The notes: generated by a model not told the origin, from the sequence alone. A stretch of 64,000 bases of DNA from Helopsaltes ochotensis (GCA_013400155.1 VXBM01000419.1:185679-249678), one strand, 5' to 3'; shown: positions 23,775 to 37,004, numbered from the stretch's first letter. A program made the numbers and translations.

Positions 23775-26700
23775 CTGAGATGCAATTCAGCAAGATGAGA
23801 TTATGCTTTCAGTGGAGCCATTTGTAATTTTAGAGTCTGGAAGGAGGAAGGAAATGTGATGTCCCTGACTGGTGAGAGCCTGAGTGGGGCTGGGATTAGT
23901 TGCTCCAAACTAACAGGGGCTGCTTCCAGAATGGGTTTGATGGAGCTCACTGCAAGACTGAATAATCTTAGTGCTGTTCAAGTGGCTGGGAGCAGCAGGC
24001 AAGTCTGGGACACAGGATATATCAGCCTTTGCAGCTTGGGAAATTGGGTTAATAGCAGTCTTTTGGCGTTAGTCCTCAGAGTAGTCTGTAAACTGCTGGT
24101 GAACGTTAAGGTCATGTGGAAAAGCTCCTGAAGCCAATGTGTGCTTTGCTCTGAGCCTCGGCACGCTGGAGGAGCTGCTCTGGCTGTGGGTCCTGGGGAA
24201 ATGCAAAGAGCCCTTTGGGCACAGCTCTGGGCACTGGCAGGTCTGGGCTGTGGACACAGAACCTCTTCTTGCACCCACGCAAAACCAGCCACGGCTGAAT
24301 TCAGCCCTGGGCTCTGAACTCACCCCCCAGGACAGATGATAAAGACCTTCCTAAAAGTCTCTGTGCTGAGGGAGACGTGTGTCCCGGAGCAGTGGCACAC
24401 GCACGGTGGCAGGACATGTGTCCCAGTGACCAGAGCTGGGGAGAGCTATTTGCTGTTCTGTCTGTGCTGCTGACTCAGTGTCTGACAGAGCCGCTCAATA
24501 CTTTATCTAGGGCAGCTCTGCCAGCCGGGTGAGCTCTTTGGGCGAGAGGCACCACGTGAGCCCAGTATTGCTAAACACGCTGCTGGTTGTTTAGACAGAG
24601 TATCCCAGGAGCTGTTCACTTACCCGTTACCCCATTCCTCACTGCGTGGGGAGGAGCTCGATTTACTCGCTGGGGTAACAGTGCTAGGCCTGGTTTTCAT
24701 GGTGATTTTGCAGATTGAGCTCATTTTTGCACAGTAAGAGCTCCACAAAGCCCTCAATAAAAAGGGTAGGGGTTTGGTTACACGCTTTGGGCGCCAGCCT
24801 GGCTGTCCCAGGGGATGTCACTGTAATGGATGTTGCTCTCGGGCAGTGGATACGTCTTGGTCTCTCCTGGTTTCAGAGCAGCCGTTGAGCTGAGATGCAG
24901 AATCAGGTCTGTGATGGGATATAAATTTAGCACATCCCTGATAACCATTGATAACTGGATTTACCAACCTTCAGCCCAGGGGAGAGAAGTCAGCACCATT
25001 CCTGCACGTTTCCAAGTCCTTTGTTCAGAGCTATAATCTATGCTCTGAACACAGACAGAACAATTGATGGGGCAACTGCTGGTAACAGGCTTCAGAGTTT
25101 TTCCTCCCCCAAAGAGAAATGGATTTCTCATGTCTTTTGTTCCTCATCTACCTTTCCCAAACAGGAGGAGAGCTGGGCCCCTTAAACCCTGTTCAGTATC
25201 ACTGCGGCCTCACTTCGAGCAAGGCTGTAAGGAGAAGCTCTTGGATCAGTGCATTTTCCCTGGAGAAAGCAGACACAATTTTGGGCAATGTGCCTTTCAA
25301 AAGCAGCAGCTTTCAGCTAAATCTCTCTTGGAAAAGTAAAAGATAGTACCCTGCCTTATGAACCTCACATTGCTCATATCCTCAAACACTGGTGTTTCTT
25401 TTCAAGCCGGAGGCTGAAGGTTGTTTTCCTGCCTGCTTTACCCCACTTCAGCATCTTTTTCCCTGCTGTTGCATGTTGTCATGCTGCTCCAGTGCTGTGG
25501 TCCTGGGCTCCTGCTGCTGGATGTGGCCTGGAGGGCTGTGGTGAGCTCAGTCTGCTGGGGAGAAGTGAAACCTCCCCATGCCCTCTGTGCCAGCTGGGGC
25601 TGATGCCATTCCCCCGAGAGGGTCTCCCTTTATGTGGCTGACAGTAACCAGAACATCTAAAGCACGGCTGTTTTCTCAGTCACTGCAAGCCTGGATGTGG
25701 GATTCACTGCCAAAGCTGCCAAGATGTGGCTTTGCCAGGTGTGTTCTTGGCAGAGAGGCAGGAGCTGGTTCCCAGGACCCTCGGTGGCTTCTTCTTTCTT
25801 TCCAGTCAAGTCACGGACTTGCCTCACGTAACAGCAGCCAGGAGTAAAGCAGCCAGCCCCAGAGCAGGCCAGTGATGTTGGGCACCATCCCTGTCCCTGC
25901 ACGCACGTGCACAGCTGGTGCTGCCTCGATCCTGCCTCCCAGGGACTGTGAGCATGGCACATGTGGTCAGCCAGCGCCTGCTCTCCCCTCTCCAGACCTG
26001 GAGCTCCATCCTGCCTCTCCCTTTCAACCTCCTCTTATTCCTGTTAGGCTTTCACTGTTCTCCCCATTTTTGGGACTGCTCTTCCACCACATACGTGGTT
26101 TGCTGCTCGCCCCTATAGGATGTGAGTCAGTTGTGATCTGCATTCAGTCCCCTTGCAAGGGCTGGCCAGCTGCACTTACAAGTGGCCTATTGCTGCGACA
26201 GGAATTCACTTACAGGGAGCCATGTAATCCCACGGGAATGGGGCTGGGTGGAGGCTTAGGAAACCTGAACCTTGCTGCCATCTGCCCTGGCAGGCTGCTG
26301 GTCACCGGGTAAGTCTCTTCCCCTTTCTCTATCTCAGATTTCCCCATCTGTACAAGGGACAAAGCCACTTCCCTCTTTTGTAAAATAATTAACAACTGGA
26401 TGGAAAAAGGGCAATTAAGAAGCCATGTGTTGTTAAGACTTGGACTCTGCTTTACATTGTGCAAAGGTTTTAATTTCTTCCCTTTCTGCATGAGCGTTTT
26501 TGTTGTGTTACGGACTGAAAAATGGAATAAGAAAAATGGATGGGGGGGGGCAGTCTTGGAAAAGACAGCGCTGAGGTCAGGAAATAGGTATGGCAAAACA
26601 GAAATTAGGGCAGAGGGTATTTTGCTTTCATGCATATCAATGTAGCTTTAAAAGCAATTAATTGAAAAAGGAGGAATTAACACATTTGAAATGCCTTTTT

Positions 26701-29700
26701 AATGATGCATTGAAGCCAGCAGCGTACATGCCAAATTTCACACTGGCTGCCCGTTCCAGAGCCCAATTTACAATGAACTCCTGGAAGACAGGCTGTGGGA
26801 TGGAAAAGGCTCTTGGCCAGCCCGCTAACTCCTGCCCTGGCTGCGGGCTGGCAGGGCACTGAGGACAGCAGAAAGGCTTTTTGGGAGCTCTGCTGTCTGC
26901 TCTTCCTCCTCACTGCACTGGCCAGTGCCTCGGCAGTGCTGGTCCCTGGTAGCTGCTCCATCCCTTGACAAATGCACCAGCGGAGAGGAGCGGGAGGCTC
27001 AGGTCTCTGGCAGCAAGGTTTGCCCTGGTACTGGGTGGAGGAGCAGTGCCACAGCTCCCAGCACAGACAGCTGCACTGGCTGGTAAATCACCAGTTGAGT
27101 TTCTGCTCCGTGGCTTTGTTATGGGAACATTGATCTGTTGCTGGGATTAACCTCTCAGAGTTTCCAGTGGGTTGGTCTCGCAGTTATTAATGAAACTGGC
27201 TGGAACTTGTGTTGACCTTGGCAGAGGCCCCAGTTGGCTTGGAGGTAACTGGCAAAAGCATAATCTCTAATTGAGTAATCCAGGGCTGGGGGAAGGGAGC
27301 AGAGGGGGTGGACACGCAGCAGCGCTTTGAACTGGGAGAGCCGTGGTGCTCCGACGGGATGCGTGGGAGTGGAGGGCTCAGCACCGAGAGAATTAGCAGG
27401 CACAGCCAGGCAGCATCTCGGTTCTGGCACCCCAGGCTCCCTCCTGGAGAAAACAGCCCGGAATTCCAGCGCCTCCCCGTGATTTATTGCTGGGGAACAA
27501 TAGCGCAGAGGGGCTGGAGAACGGAGCAAGCTGTGAGCGTCGGCAGTCCCTGGATGTGTGTCCTCCCATAGCCTCTGAGTTTGCAGCGGGGATCACTCTG
27601 GGCTCTCCCTTCCCCACGGGAGCTTTGTTTTTCACTCGAGCAAAAGAGCTCTGGGCTTTTTTCTTGGGCTTTGGGGGAATGTTTGCACGCAGGGACCGAG
27701 AGACAGCGCAAGGCCGGTTTCGCCAGCCGTGCATCTCTGCCGTGAGAGAGGGAGATGCTTCCTTGGCCAGCTGTGGCTGGGCCCACATCTGGTGGGGAGG
27801 GGCTGGCTGCCACCAAGCCCTGCAGGACACCCAGGCAGAGGGGTCCTGTGGAGCTGTGTGCTAGCACCGATGGACAGGGGACACACCAATGCTGCCAGCA
27901 CCCTGTTGCTCCATCCTAGTTATCCAGAACCCAAATTCTGGATGCAGAGACCTGTGCCAGTGCCTGGCTTGACCAGCCCTGTGGGCAATGAAATTCCTCA
28001 AACACTCTGCCATGAAAAGAACTTCTTGTCCTGAGGACCATGGGGTGCTCCATGCAAAGCCTGCAGATGCTGTGTGGCCTCCCCACCGCTTCTGGGAGAA
28101 GTGGACTTCTGAAGAAGTAGCTCTAACCTCAGATCTGAGCAGTGAAATGAAACAATTTTAGCGGGTACAAACACACCTACGTCTTTCCTGCTTTTGTCCT
28201 CCTTCCCCTGCAGAGAGCAGCAGTTCTTGTGAACTCTGCTTGCAGCTGGGCTCTCCCTGTGAAGCTGAGCCAGTGGATGTGGGCACCCATCAGGAGCAAC
28301 TGGCGTGGGGCCGTCGAGTCCAGCAGCTCGAGTGGAGCTGGGGTTGTCGAGTCAGGAGGATCCTCCTGTGACGTGTTTGACACCCACCCATCTGCCATGT
28401 GCTTGCTCACGCTGTCGACTTGTGCCTGATAAAAATGTGGTTGCAAAAAAAGTGATTTGGTGGGGTGGGGAATTTACGTTAGGGGAGCAATGATTCAAAG
28501 CTATTTCTGGGAAGATGAAGGACACGTTGGCATTCTCTGTCATTCCAAACATATTTTAAAGCTGAAATATTTGCGTTGTTCACGTTGCCACAGCACAAAC
28601 ACTTCTGGCTGGATTTCCCCCCCTCTGCTTTCCTCCCTGCTCTGAAGATAATTTCCAGATCATGGGAGGATGGGATAAGTGTCAGTGTGTCAACCCCTGC
28701 TCAGCTGCGTGTGAACACACGCCTTTGGGAGTGTGTGCCTGTGCTGTGCAAGCAGAGTGGCTCTCCTGGCATGCCTGGCACTCCATTCCATTGCCCACTG
28801 TGCCAGGATGGCTGCAGGGGGTGGTCAGCCTGTGCCATGCACCAGTGTGGACGGGAAGCCAAGGGAACAGCCTGAGGAGTGTTGTATCTGGAATCCCCGT
28901 CCCAAGCACGGACTTCTGCTGGTTTCATTGGAAAAACAGATGCTTTTGGGCGTTGCATAGTCCTTGTGAGATGTTTGGCTCCTCCATCTGGACCTGGGCT
29001 GAGGGGCAAAGGAAAGGAGCACCATGATTGCAAGACAACTGGTTTTATTCCATTCATTAGCTTAAGTTCCTGTGGCCAAAGAACTGAACCATGGTCTGAG
29101 AGACTCAAGTATGGCAGGAAAAGCCCTCATGGGCTGCAGAAACATTCCAGAGGCATGATGTAAAAACCTTTGACCCTTCCCTGAGCTGCCTGCAGCCCGG
29201 CTCTCCCCTGCCCTTTCTGCTACAGCCTGCAGTGGGCCTCAAGCCACAGACAGCAGGGCCAAGGCTCAGTGCAGCTGGAAAACCAACAGGAGAACTGATG
29301 GTGCCTCAAGCACAGGTTGTTTCACACTTCTCCTGCTCATTTGTGGTGACCGACATCCAAAACAACCTTTTAAATTGCCTTTCAAGCCACAGCGGTGGCG
29401 AAGGACGGTGTGATAAGGCTGACTGCTTCTAGGGAACCTGCTTCATCATTTACATAATTGGACTTTTCTGTTCCACTCAGGCAGTATTACAGGGCTCGCG
29501 CTGTGCGACATCTCACCTGATCTGCTGGAGGGAGAGAAAGTCCCCTGACTTTGTGTGCCTCACCCCTGTAATTGGAAGAAATATTTCTGGCTCTGTGCTG
29601 GCAGGAGGCAGTTTGCTGAGCTGGGTGTGCTGTGCAGATTCGTGGAGACTTTTCTTCTCCGTCTATGAAGTGTTTGTGCGTGTTGTGTGTATCTGTTTTA

Positions 29701-31962
29701 TCTGATAGCAAGAATTCTAATGTGCCCTGTTTTGTCCTGGAAATGTAGGAGAGAGGAGAGCTAGTTTGCTACTTTGTCAATCCTCAGGTGGGACTTAGGA
29801 AATTGTGTTGGTGTGGCAGGAAGTGATACTGCTCTCCAGAGCTTGAGGATGGTGTGGGGTGAGGACAGCTGTGCCAGCCACCATTTTTGCCAGTGCTCAA
29901 CCAGTTGTAAGTTCATTTGTGTTAAAAAAGAACCCCTCTCCTGGAATAAAAGTCAAGGGAAGAATTTGGTCCTGGTAACAAGAAGGACATCCTGCTATGT
30001 TTTTTCCCCCTTGCAGTCTCATCCTGCTGTGTTTTTCCTCTTTTCCCTCATGTTCTGGGAGGGGCTGTGGGTGCTGCTGGGCAGGGGGCTTTGCTCCTGC
30101 TCCCACCAGACCCAGGCACACTCCGGGATGGGTTATGTGGGATCTCTCCAGGTCATGCAGGCGACCAAGCTGCAGGAGTTGTTACCAATTTGCAAGCACG
30201 TACATCTCACAGATGTTGTTCAGCATCCCTGCATTCCCCTCCTACCCAGGGGATTTCCTGGGAGCATCTTGGGTGATTTCTCCGTGGACGTACAGCGCCG
30301 AGCGTGTTTTTGGCGCTGTAATTCTCCATGGTTGGGAAGTGCAGCCCATCAGCGGTCCTGACTCACACAACAAAAGCCAGGGAGTTGTGACACCCATCAA
30401 ATCGATTCTGGGCGCTGTGTTTTGAGGAGGAGGGTATTTCATGCTAATACTTTCCTTCCCAGCGTGGGGTGGAAAGCTGTGGAGGAGATGCAACAGCAAT
30501 CGATGGTGTTTGCCTGCTGCTGCTGGAGGGGATGGAGTGGGGGAGTGATTTCAGAGATGGATTTGGCAGAGATGAGGCGCTGCTCTTTGTGCCTGTGGTG
30601 ATGGAGCTGTAATAACATATTGAACATGGCAACAGCCCTTGCTAAAGCTCTGTGACTTCACGTTCGTGCTTCGTGGAGCATCATCTCTTAACAGCACCCT
30701 TAGCATCCGTAACGAGAGAGGAGCTGTCGAGTGCCAAAGGCCTAGTTAAAATCACTCGCTGAAAACCTCCTTTCTTTTTGGACCCAAACTTGCTTTTTAA
30801 ACAGAAAAACTCCTTGGCTGTGTTTTAGACAGAGCACATTCAGAGGGTTTTTTGGCTCCGCAGCCTCGTGCTGCCTGGGGGGGCCGGGGGGCGATGGACG
30901 CTGGTGTGTGTCAGGAATGCTGGCTGCGTGCTCGGCGAGCAGAGAGGGGTTGTTTTAGGACAAGCTGACAGGCCCTTGGCTTGTTCTGCTGCTCTCGAAA
31001 AATGTAATTCTAATTCTTGGCACCTTTTTCCAGGAGGATAAGGAGCGAGAGCACAGTGGAGCCTGTTCCCTCTGTCCTTGGAAATGGGCTTTTACCCAGC
31101 AGCAGAGCTGGCTCAGGGCAGGAGCAATGTGCTCTGTCCTACCCCAGGTTTGGTGGAGCAAAAGTGGAAGTCAGTGGGGGAGAAGCAGTGTGGGATGAAA
31201 TGACCTGAACCACCTCCTTGCAGTCCTGACCTCTGTCTGGTTACTCTTTGATCATCTCAGTGCCCTGGCAGAGCATTTTCTGCCGGTGCCAGTGTTCTGC
31301 CCAGGTTCTGCTTCCCTTCATCTGGCCTTGATGCTGCACCTGGTACCCTTTCCTGAGAGTAAGAAGCACACTCCTCTGGCAGTGCTGAGCAGGAGAGGAG
31401 ATGGGCAGTGGTGGTGGTGTTTCCCAGTCCTCTGCTGCATCCCGAGGGATTCTCCCAGGGCTGCCAGAGCCTGTGGCATCCTGCTCCAGCACATGCCCAC
31501 AGCAGATTTCTCTGCTGCCCTGGCATTGTATCCCCTCCTCTGCCTGCACAGTAATTCTCCTTAGGCTTGACTTGGAGCAACGTGCTCTGGTCACTGCCCC
31601 AGCATGGTCTGATTTCTCTCCTCCTGTGCTGTTCCCCGAGGAGCAGCAGTGATCCTTTCTGCCTTCTGCTCTCCACTTTGAACGCTGCTGTTCCCATGCC
31701 TGCTTAAAAAAGAGCCATTGCCTCATGCAGATCAAGCTGTCCCACGTGGTTACGTGACCAAACCAAGCCCAGGCTTTTATTTCAAGCTGTTTTTTCAGGT
31801 CTATGTTATTTTCCCTCATGCCAGCCATCTCAGGTATGATGTAGAACAGATTGCCCCCAGCAGTGAATGTGTTTCTGCCTCGGCAGCAGACAGAGTGGCA
31901 GATGTAAACACAGGAACGTTGCAGGCTTTCAAACACTAAAAAACTCCTAAAGAATAGGCAGG

Positions 31963-32126
31963 TATATGTATATAAATATATACAGTATGAAAGGCTTTTA
32001 ATGTATTTGGAGAGAGATCTGTAAATTCCTGAATTCATGCGTGTATACTTTTTATTTTTTTTTTTGAGTAATTGAAGAACCTACATTTTTACATATATAA
32101 ATACATATCTATATATTTATATATGC
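31963..32126. repeat. AT-rich low-complexity stretch
   Basis: Alternating TATATA/TATAAATA sequence at 31963-31983 and again at 32091-32126 flanks a T-rich run near 32050-32065. This is typical low-complexity intron DNA. Confidence 0.65.
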
Positions 32127-32999
32127 TGCTTCCTATTCTTGTCAGCTCTTTTTTCAAAGGCTTCTTCTAGCCTTGTTCAATGATTCTGCCTTCAGCTGCC
32201 ACAAGGAGAAAGACTCCCAGTCTCGAGCAAAGCTAAATATTGATTTGAGTCAATCTGGGTGCACTTGGAGACATCACTAGTGTTCATGAATGCAGCATAA
32301 TCACTGATTGGAGTGGGGAAATTTCATCATAAAGGCCCCAAAAGGGAGGTTTATTATTGCTTTCTTCCAAATGCCTGAATTTTATTAGCTTCAGTCATTC
32401 TTGGCAGGGCAGTGGAATGGGATTTTATAGTTAGCAAAGGAAAAGTAAACACAGTAATCATTTCACAGCCCTGTGCCTGCCAAACCAAGATGGAAATTCC
32501 AGCCTTGGTGGGAAGCTGCTGCTTTGCTAACAGATAATAACAAATTCACTGTGGGCTTATTCTTGCTATGAGAGCTGAGATGTTCAGGTTTTTCTGTAAT
32601 GCCCCCTGGTCTGGGGAAGCAGAGGTGCTTCATGGTTTTCTGCAGGAACAGGCTGGGCAGGGGGTTGTGGTTTGAGCAACTCCCACAGCCATTTACAGGC
32701 AGAAATGGTGTTTCTGCTCTGAGCCCTTGGGAACTGCTCTGTCCCGTGCTCTTGTCGGTGTTTGGATTTTCCGTGGTCACTCTTGCTCTGATGGCAGAGC
32801 TGAGCGATGCTGAAGGTGTGACACATTTGAGACCCCCCCCCGATGCTCCCAGCTCTAAATGCTGAATGGGGGGAGGGTTATTACGGCAAAAAAATCCTCC
32901 GTGGAAACCCAAAGCTGCCACCTAAGGTTGTTTTCCTGGGCGTGTTGAAGTGCAGGGCTTGGCTGGAGCTGAGAGCTGGAGCATCATTTCCTGGTGGTG

Positions 33000-33330
33000 G
33001 GGGATGCCGTTTCCTCCTGCCTCGCCGGCTGGGCATGGCCAGCGCTGTCCCCCCGCTGCAGGATGCGACCTCCTGATGGAAAACCAGGCGGAGCAGCGAA
33101 GGAAACGGCTCCTCAAAGGAGCGGGCGAGTGTCGAGGCAGCCCCTTCCACGTGTCTGCACCATTATTGGAACAATAAAGCATCGAGCGCGGCCGCCTCTG
33201 CTGGATGGTGCAGCTGCGCACCCCCCGGGCTCTGTCAGCACGGATCCTGCCGGGCTGGCGGTGCCAGCACCCGGGGCCGTGTCCCACGTCCCCCCCGTGG
33301 GCGTCCCGGGGTGTGGGGGGTGTTTGGATG
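33000..33330. promoter_or_regulatory. CpG-rich block in intron 3
   Basis: I count roughly 25-30 CpGs in about 330 bases, including a NotI-type GCGGCCGC core near 33188-33195. The block lies about 170 bases left of the solo LTR. An AATAAA motif near 33172 breaks the GC-rich run. No exon is recognisable. It could be a regulatory CpG island or simply GC-rich intron. Confidence 0.35.
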
Positions 33331-33497
33331 GTCAGTGGATGTGCTCTGTGCGGCCTTGGGGGCTGCCAAGCTGCTGGTGGGTTCCTCAGGCAGTGAGAGG
33401 CAGGCAGAGGTGGTGTCCCCGCTGTGTCCCTGGTGGTTTTTACAGCTGAGAGGTGTTTGATGTCCTGCTTCATGTACCTGAGAGCACAGCCAGAGTG

Positions 33498-33503
33498 AAG
33501 CTG
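33498..33503. repeat. Left target-site duplication of the solo LTR
   Basis: AAGCTG here is repeated exactly at 33850-33855, immediately outside the TGTC...GACA ends of the LTR. Confidence 0.75.
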
Positions 33504-33849
33504 TGTCACTGTCGAGCGCAGCAAGAACAGCACGAGACGTTTAGTGAAGGAAAGGAAGGCAAAAGAGGGTTGACCTTTATTGTTCTTTATTGTACAGTTC
33601 TCAGATCCAGGCCAGGGATTGGCAGATAGTGTTACCACCTCTCCAATCCTCCTGGCCAAACTGATAGTTCATCAAATGTTCCTTTACCAAGAAAATACGC
33701 GAATGTTGACAAGAAATATCCTGAACAACTTTATCTATCGATAACACCAGTGTGAGAAAGAAGCAAAGGCAATGCACAACATTGAGAATTCTGACTGCAC
33801 TTTAGGGACTAAGAAACACACCAGAAGGGCTGCAGAAGTTAGGGCGACA
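33504..33849 (-). mobile_element. Solo LTR of an endogenous retrovirus, 346 bp (antisense)
   Basis: The element starts TGTCACTG and ends GGGCGACA, giving the TG...CA ends and short terminal inverted repeat (TGTC/GACA) of a retroviral LTR. It is flanked by the exact 6-bp duplication AAGCTG (33498-33503 and 33850-33855). A 6-bp duplication is commonest in beta-retrovirus-like (ERVK-type) insertions, while ERVL-type elements usually leave 5 bp. On the minus strand two AATAAA motifs (near 33576-33592) come late, leaving a short R/U5, so the LTR is antisense to NCOR2. There is no internal region and no viral gene, which fits recombination between two LTRs of a former provirus. Its intact duplication argues for moderate age at most. 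Confidence 0.78.
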
Positions 33850-33855
33850 AAGCTG
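33850..33855. repeat. Right target-site duplication of the solo LTR
   Basis: AAGCTG is an exact copy of 33498-33503, directly after the GACA end of the LTR. Confidence 0.75.
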
Positions 33856-34836
33856 TCCTTTAGGTGACCCTGAAGACATTGGTGCAGCAGGCGGGCAGAG
33901 CTCCGTGGGTGCCGTTGGGAGCAGTTACTTCAGTTTGGTGGCACAGTTGGAGCAGGAGCTGCTGGGACTGAGCAGGGCTGTGGTGCTGGGACTCATCATC
34001 CTGTGCTGGATTTGCTGTGAGTTTTGGGAGAGTTGTTGGTGACCTTGGCTTGGTGCAGTGGCTCTTGCATGCAAGAAGAGGTCTGGGTTGTCCCACAACA
34101 CACCTCAGCTGCTGCTCAAACCATTTTAGATCTTGTCTGCATTTCCTTTTTCCATCAGTCAGTCTCCTACTCAGTAGGCAGCTCAGTCTCCAGGATTTAG
34201 GGAAAATGATTTTGGGTGGTGGTTGTGAGGGGGGGAAGGGAGTGTGAGCTGCCTTCAAGTGTGTCTCACTTGCAGCAGTGGTGGTTAAATAGAGCTGTCT
34301 TCAATCATTCCCTTCCCTCCCCTCTAAATCTGATTCCCCTTCAAGCCAGCTTCACAATATTGATGTTGTGTGCCATCCTGATTAACTCCCAGACAAATCC
34401 CTGCTTCACAGGGCTGCCCTGTGTGTATCCCGCTGGGCTTTGTGTGACTGAGGAGCCCCTGCTCCTCCTCGGCCTCCTGCCTCCTCCCTGGCAATAGGAG
34501 GAAATTTAAATGTTTCTGAAGAGCAACATTTCAATTTCAAAAGCTGTTCGTTCAAGTGCGTCTGGAGTGGGATTTCTCTCCCCCACTCCTCTCTGAATGG
34601 GAGCTTTAGAAGTCTCATTTCCTCTGCTTGATAACACCAGGCTGAGAAGGGCTTTTGTCTTTTCATTTCCCCTCAATTTTTTATTTTTAAATCAGTGAGG
34701 TTTGGAGAAGCTGCCGTGGTGGATTTTTCCCTCCCCCTCGTCTTTGTTCATGCGCTGGAGGATGCACCTGGCATCGCCCAGTGAATGAGCTGGAGCTTCC
34801 CCGGGGCACAGCCCACCTGGGAGCACCCTGTCAGTT

Positions 34837-35190
34837 GCTCCTGGAAGCAGGGCAGGAGGTTTTGGGCGTATCCGTGCTGTGGAGCTCCTGGAAGCAGGGC
34901 AGGAGGAGGTTTTGGGGCATATCCGTGCTGTGGAGCTCCTGGAAGCAGGGCAGGAGGAGGTTTTTGGGCATATCCGTGCTGTGGAGCTCCTGGAAGCAGG
35001 GCAGGAGGAGGTTTTTGGGCATATCCGTGCTGTGGAGCTCCTGGAAGCAGGGCAGGAGGAGGTTTTGGGGCATGGCCGTGCTGTGGAGCTCCTGGAAGCA
35101 GGGCAGGAGGAGGTTTTGGGGCATATCTGTGCTGTGGAGCACCTGGAAACATGGCAGGAGAAGGTTTTGGGGCATGTCCGTGCTGTCCCC
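34837..35190. repeat. 51-bp minisatellite, seven copies
   Basis: The unit begins GCTCCTGGAAGCAGGGCAGG and ends near CCGTGCTGTGGA. Unit starts fall at 34837, 34884, 34935, 34986, 35037, 35088 and 35139, so the period is 51 bp except for a 47-bp first unit. Central copies are nearly identical. Copies at 34935 and 34986 share GGTTTTTGGG, where others have GGTTTTGGGG, which suggests local homogenisation. The last copy is the most diverged (CACCTGGAAACATGG). Because 51 is a multiple of three, repeat-containing open frames run through it on both strands. They are not considered genes. Confidence 0.92.
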
Positions 35191-36968
35191 TGCCCTTCCC
35201 GGCCATCCAAACGGAGCTCTCGTGTCCCAGCACCCCAGGATGGTGTGGGCTGTGCTGGTGCTGAGCCTGCCTCAGGATCTGGCCCCGTGTTTCCAACACA
35301 TGACGCTGCAGTGGCTTCAGTCCCGCTGACTGGTTGCCCGCCTGCCTTTTTGGCTGACGTAGCTTTTCCAGTTGGCGTGAAATTCCGTATTTTTGACGGG
35401 ATGCTCAGCGGAGAGCAGCTGTAAGCGGATGTAGTGCTCAGCTCCCGCTTCTGCAGGACTGATGGGTGTGGATGTAGGCACTGTCCCAGCTGTGCAATGG
35501 CATTTGTGCTGCTCACTGGATGTTTTGATAAAAAGGGATTTTTTTTTTTCCCTCAGAAGCCTTTTTTACAACACTCGAGCTTGCTTTTCACATGGCATCT
35601 AGGCCTGGAGAGCTTTCTACCTGCTTGAGGGAGAGCTGGGATTTGGCAGGGACTGTTCCAGCATCTTCTGTCAGAGGGACTTTGCCTGCTGGGATTAACG
35701 TGGACCTTGATGCTTCATCCCTGCCTGGTTGACATGCTGGAAAGACTCAGAACTTGCTTTACTGCACATGGTAATTGAAAGAGGATGAGTGGTATTGTAA
35801 AAAAACAAACAAAAAACCCGTAAATTAAGAGGCTAAAGCTTTCAGAGGCATGGAGTGAGTGTTCTGTTCCCCTGAGGTTTGTTGGGTTAGGCGTCAAGGT
35901 GCTTCCTTGGCTGCTGCAGGAGGTTTGGGGATTGTGCCTGCACCCCCAGGTGAGGGACCCTCCCTGCCTCCCTAAAGAAACTCCCTGAGCAGCAGGCACA
36001 AGTAGAAACGCAAAAACAGGCTCTGGTGATGATTCAGAGATTCCTGTGGAAGCTGCCCGAAATCGGCGGGCCCCAGGGAATGCGAGGGAGGTTTGAGCCC
36101 CAGCAAGGAAGAGCCAGGCTCTGCCATGAGCTCCCGTCACCTTTAAAATGTGGTTCTGCAGCTGGGGGTGACCCCGCTGCCTGGCTGAGTGCCAAATTGG
36201 GCAATTAAAAATTTCCCTCCCTGCCTTGGCTCGTCATGTAATCGGGGGCGTTTTTGGCCGTTTGGTCCTTTCTAAGAGGCTTCAAACGTGTGCAGTGTCA
36301 GCTCGGGTGGCTGCTGGCTGAACAAATCACTGAGAGAGCATTAAAGTTGCAGACGGAGGAGTGGAAGAGCTCGCTGCTCTGTGGGCTGCTCTGGTCGCCT
36401 TCACTTGTCCTCCCCTTGTTTGCAGGACCCTGTCTCTGCTGTACCTGCCCCTCTGTCCCGTGCCTGGGACAGGCTCTGTCTTGTGCCGAGCTGCACTGCT
36501 CCATCCTTATCATCCGGTGGGTGATCTCAGGCTTTTATGATCCAAACCGTGCATTTATTCACAGCTCTGTTGGGGGGACTTGCTGTTGGCCTGGAATGCT
36601 CCACGCATGCCAGCATGGTCCTTCCATCTCAGCCTTTTCCTTCTCTTTGCAGAAGTGCAATACCTTTCCTGCAGCTTCCCAAAACCGGGACCCCACTCTG
36701 CTTGCCTGCTCACTTCCAAGTCATTCCCCTAAGGCAAGCACCAAGATGAGATTTTTATTAATTTTTTTTTTTCCTTTGGCTTGGACACTTTTTCAGTGTT
36801 AACAAAAGGCAAATTGCTGGCAGAGAGTCTTACCAGATGTATCAACTGTACTGAAGATGCTCAAAGAAAAAGTTCCCAGAATCTTTCTGAATGTTGCAGA
36901 AAGGCATATTTTCTTGTAAACTTGTTCTTGGAAGTGACAGAGTTGTTTTGGCTGAAATTCCCTGTTTA

Positions 36969-37004
36969 GGGAAAAAAAAAAAGAAAAAAAAGAAAAAAAA
37001 AGAC
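36969..37004. repeat. A-rich simple repeat
   Basis: Runs of A interrupted by single G residues (A11, A8, A9 blocks). No retrotransposon body is recognisable immediately upstream. Confidence 0.7.

Noticed and set aside
31241..32038. Minus-strand open frame of 265 residues, considered as a CR1 or ERV coding remnant
   Set aside because: No reverse transcriptase, endonuclease, gag or integrase motif is recognisable, and the N-terminal part is AT-rich low-complexity sequence.
32922..33659. Minus-strand open frame of 245 residues
   Set aside because: It crosses the border of the solo LTR and a CpG-rich block, matches no known family and is best explained by scarce stop codons in GC-rich sequence.
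34837..35190. CRISPR-like array
   Set aside because: Units are directly adjacent tandem copies without unique spacers, and the sequence is a vertebrate intron.
34692..35516. Long minus-strand open frame of about 270 residues with Pro/Ser/Arg repeats
   Set aside because: It is produced by the 51-bp minisatellite, whose period is a multiple of three. Equivalent frames exist on the plus strand, and no domain or splice context supports a gene.
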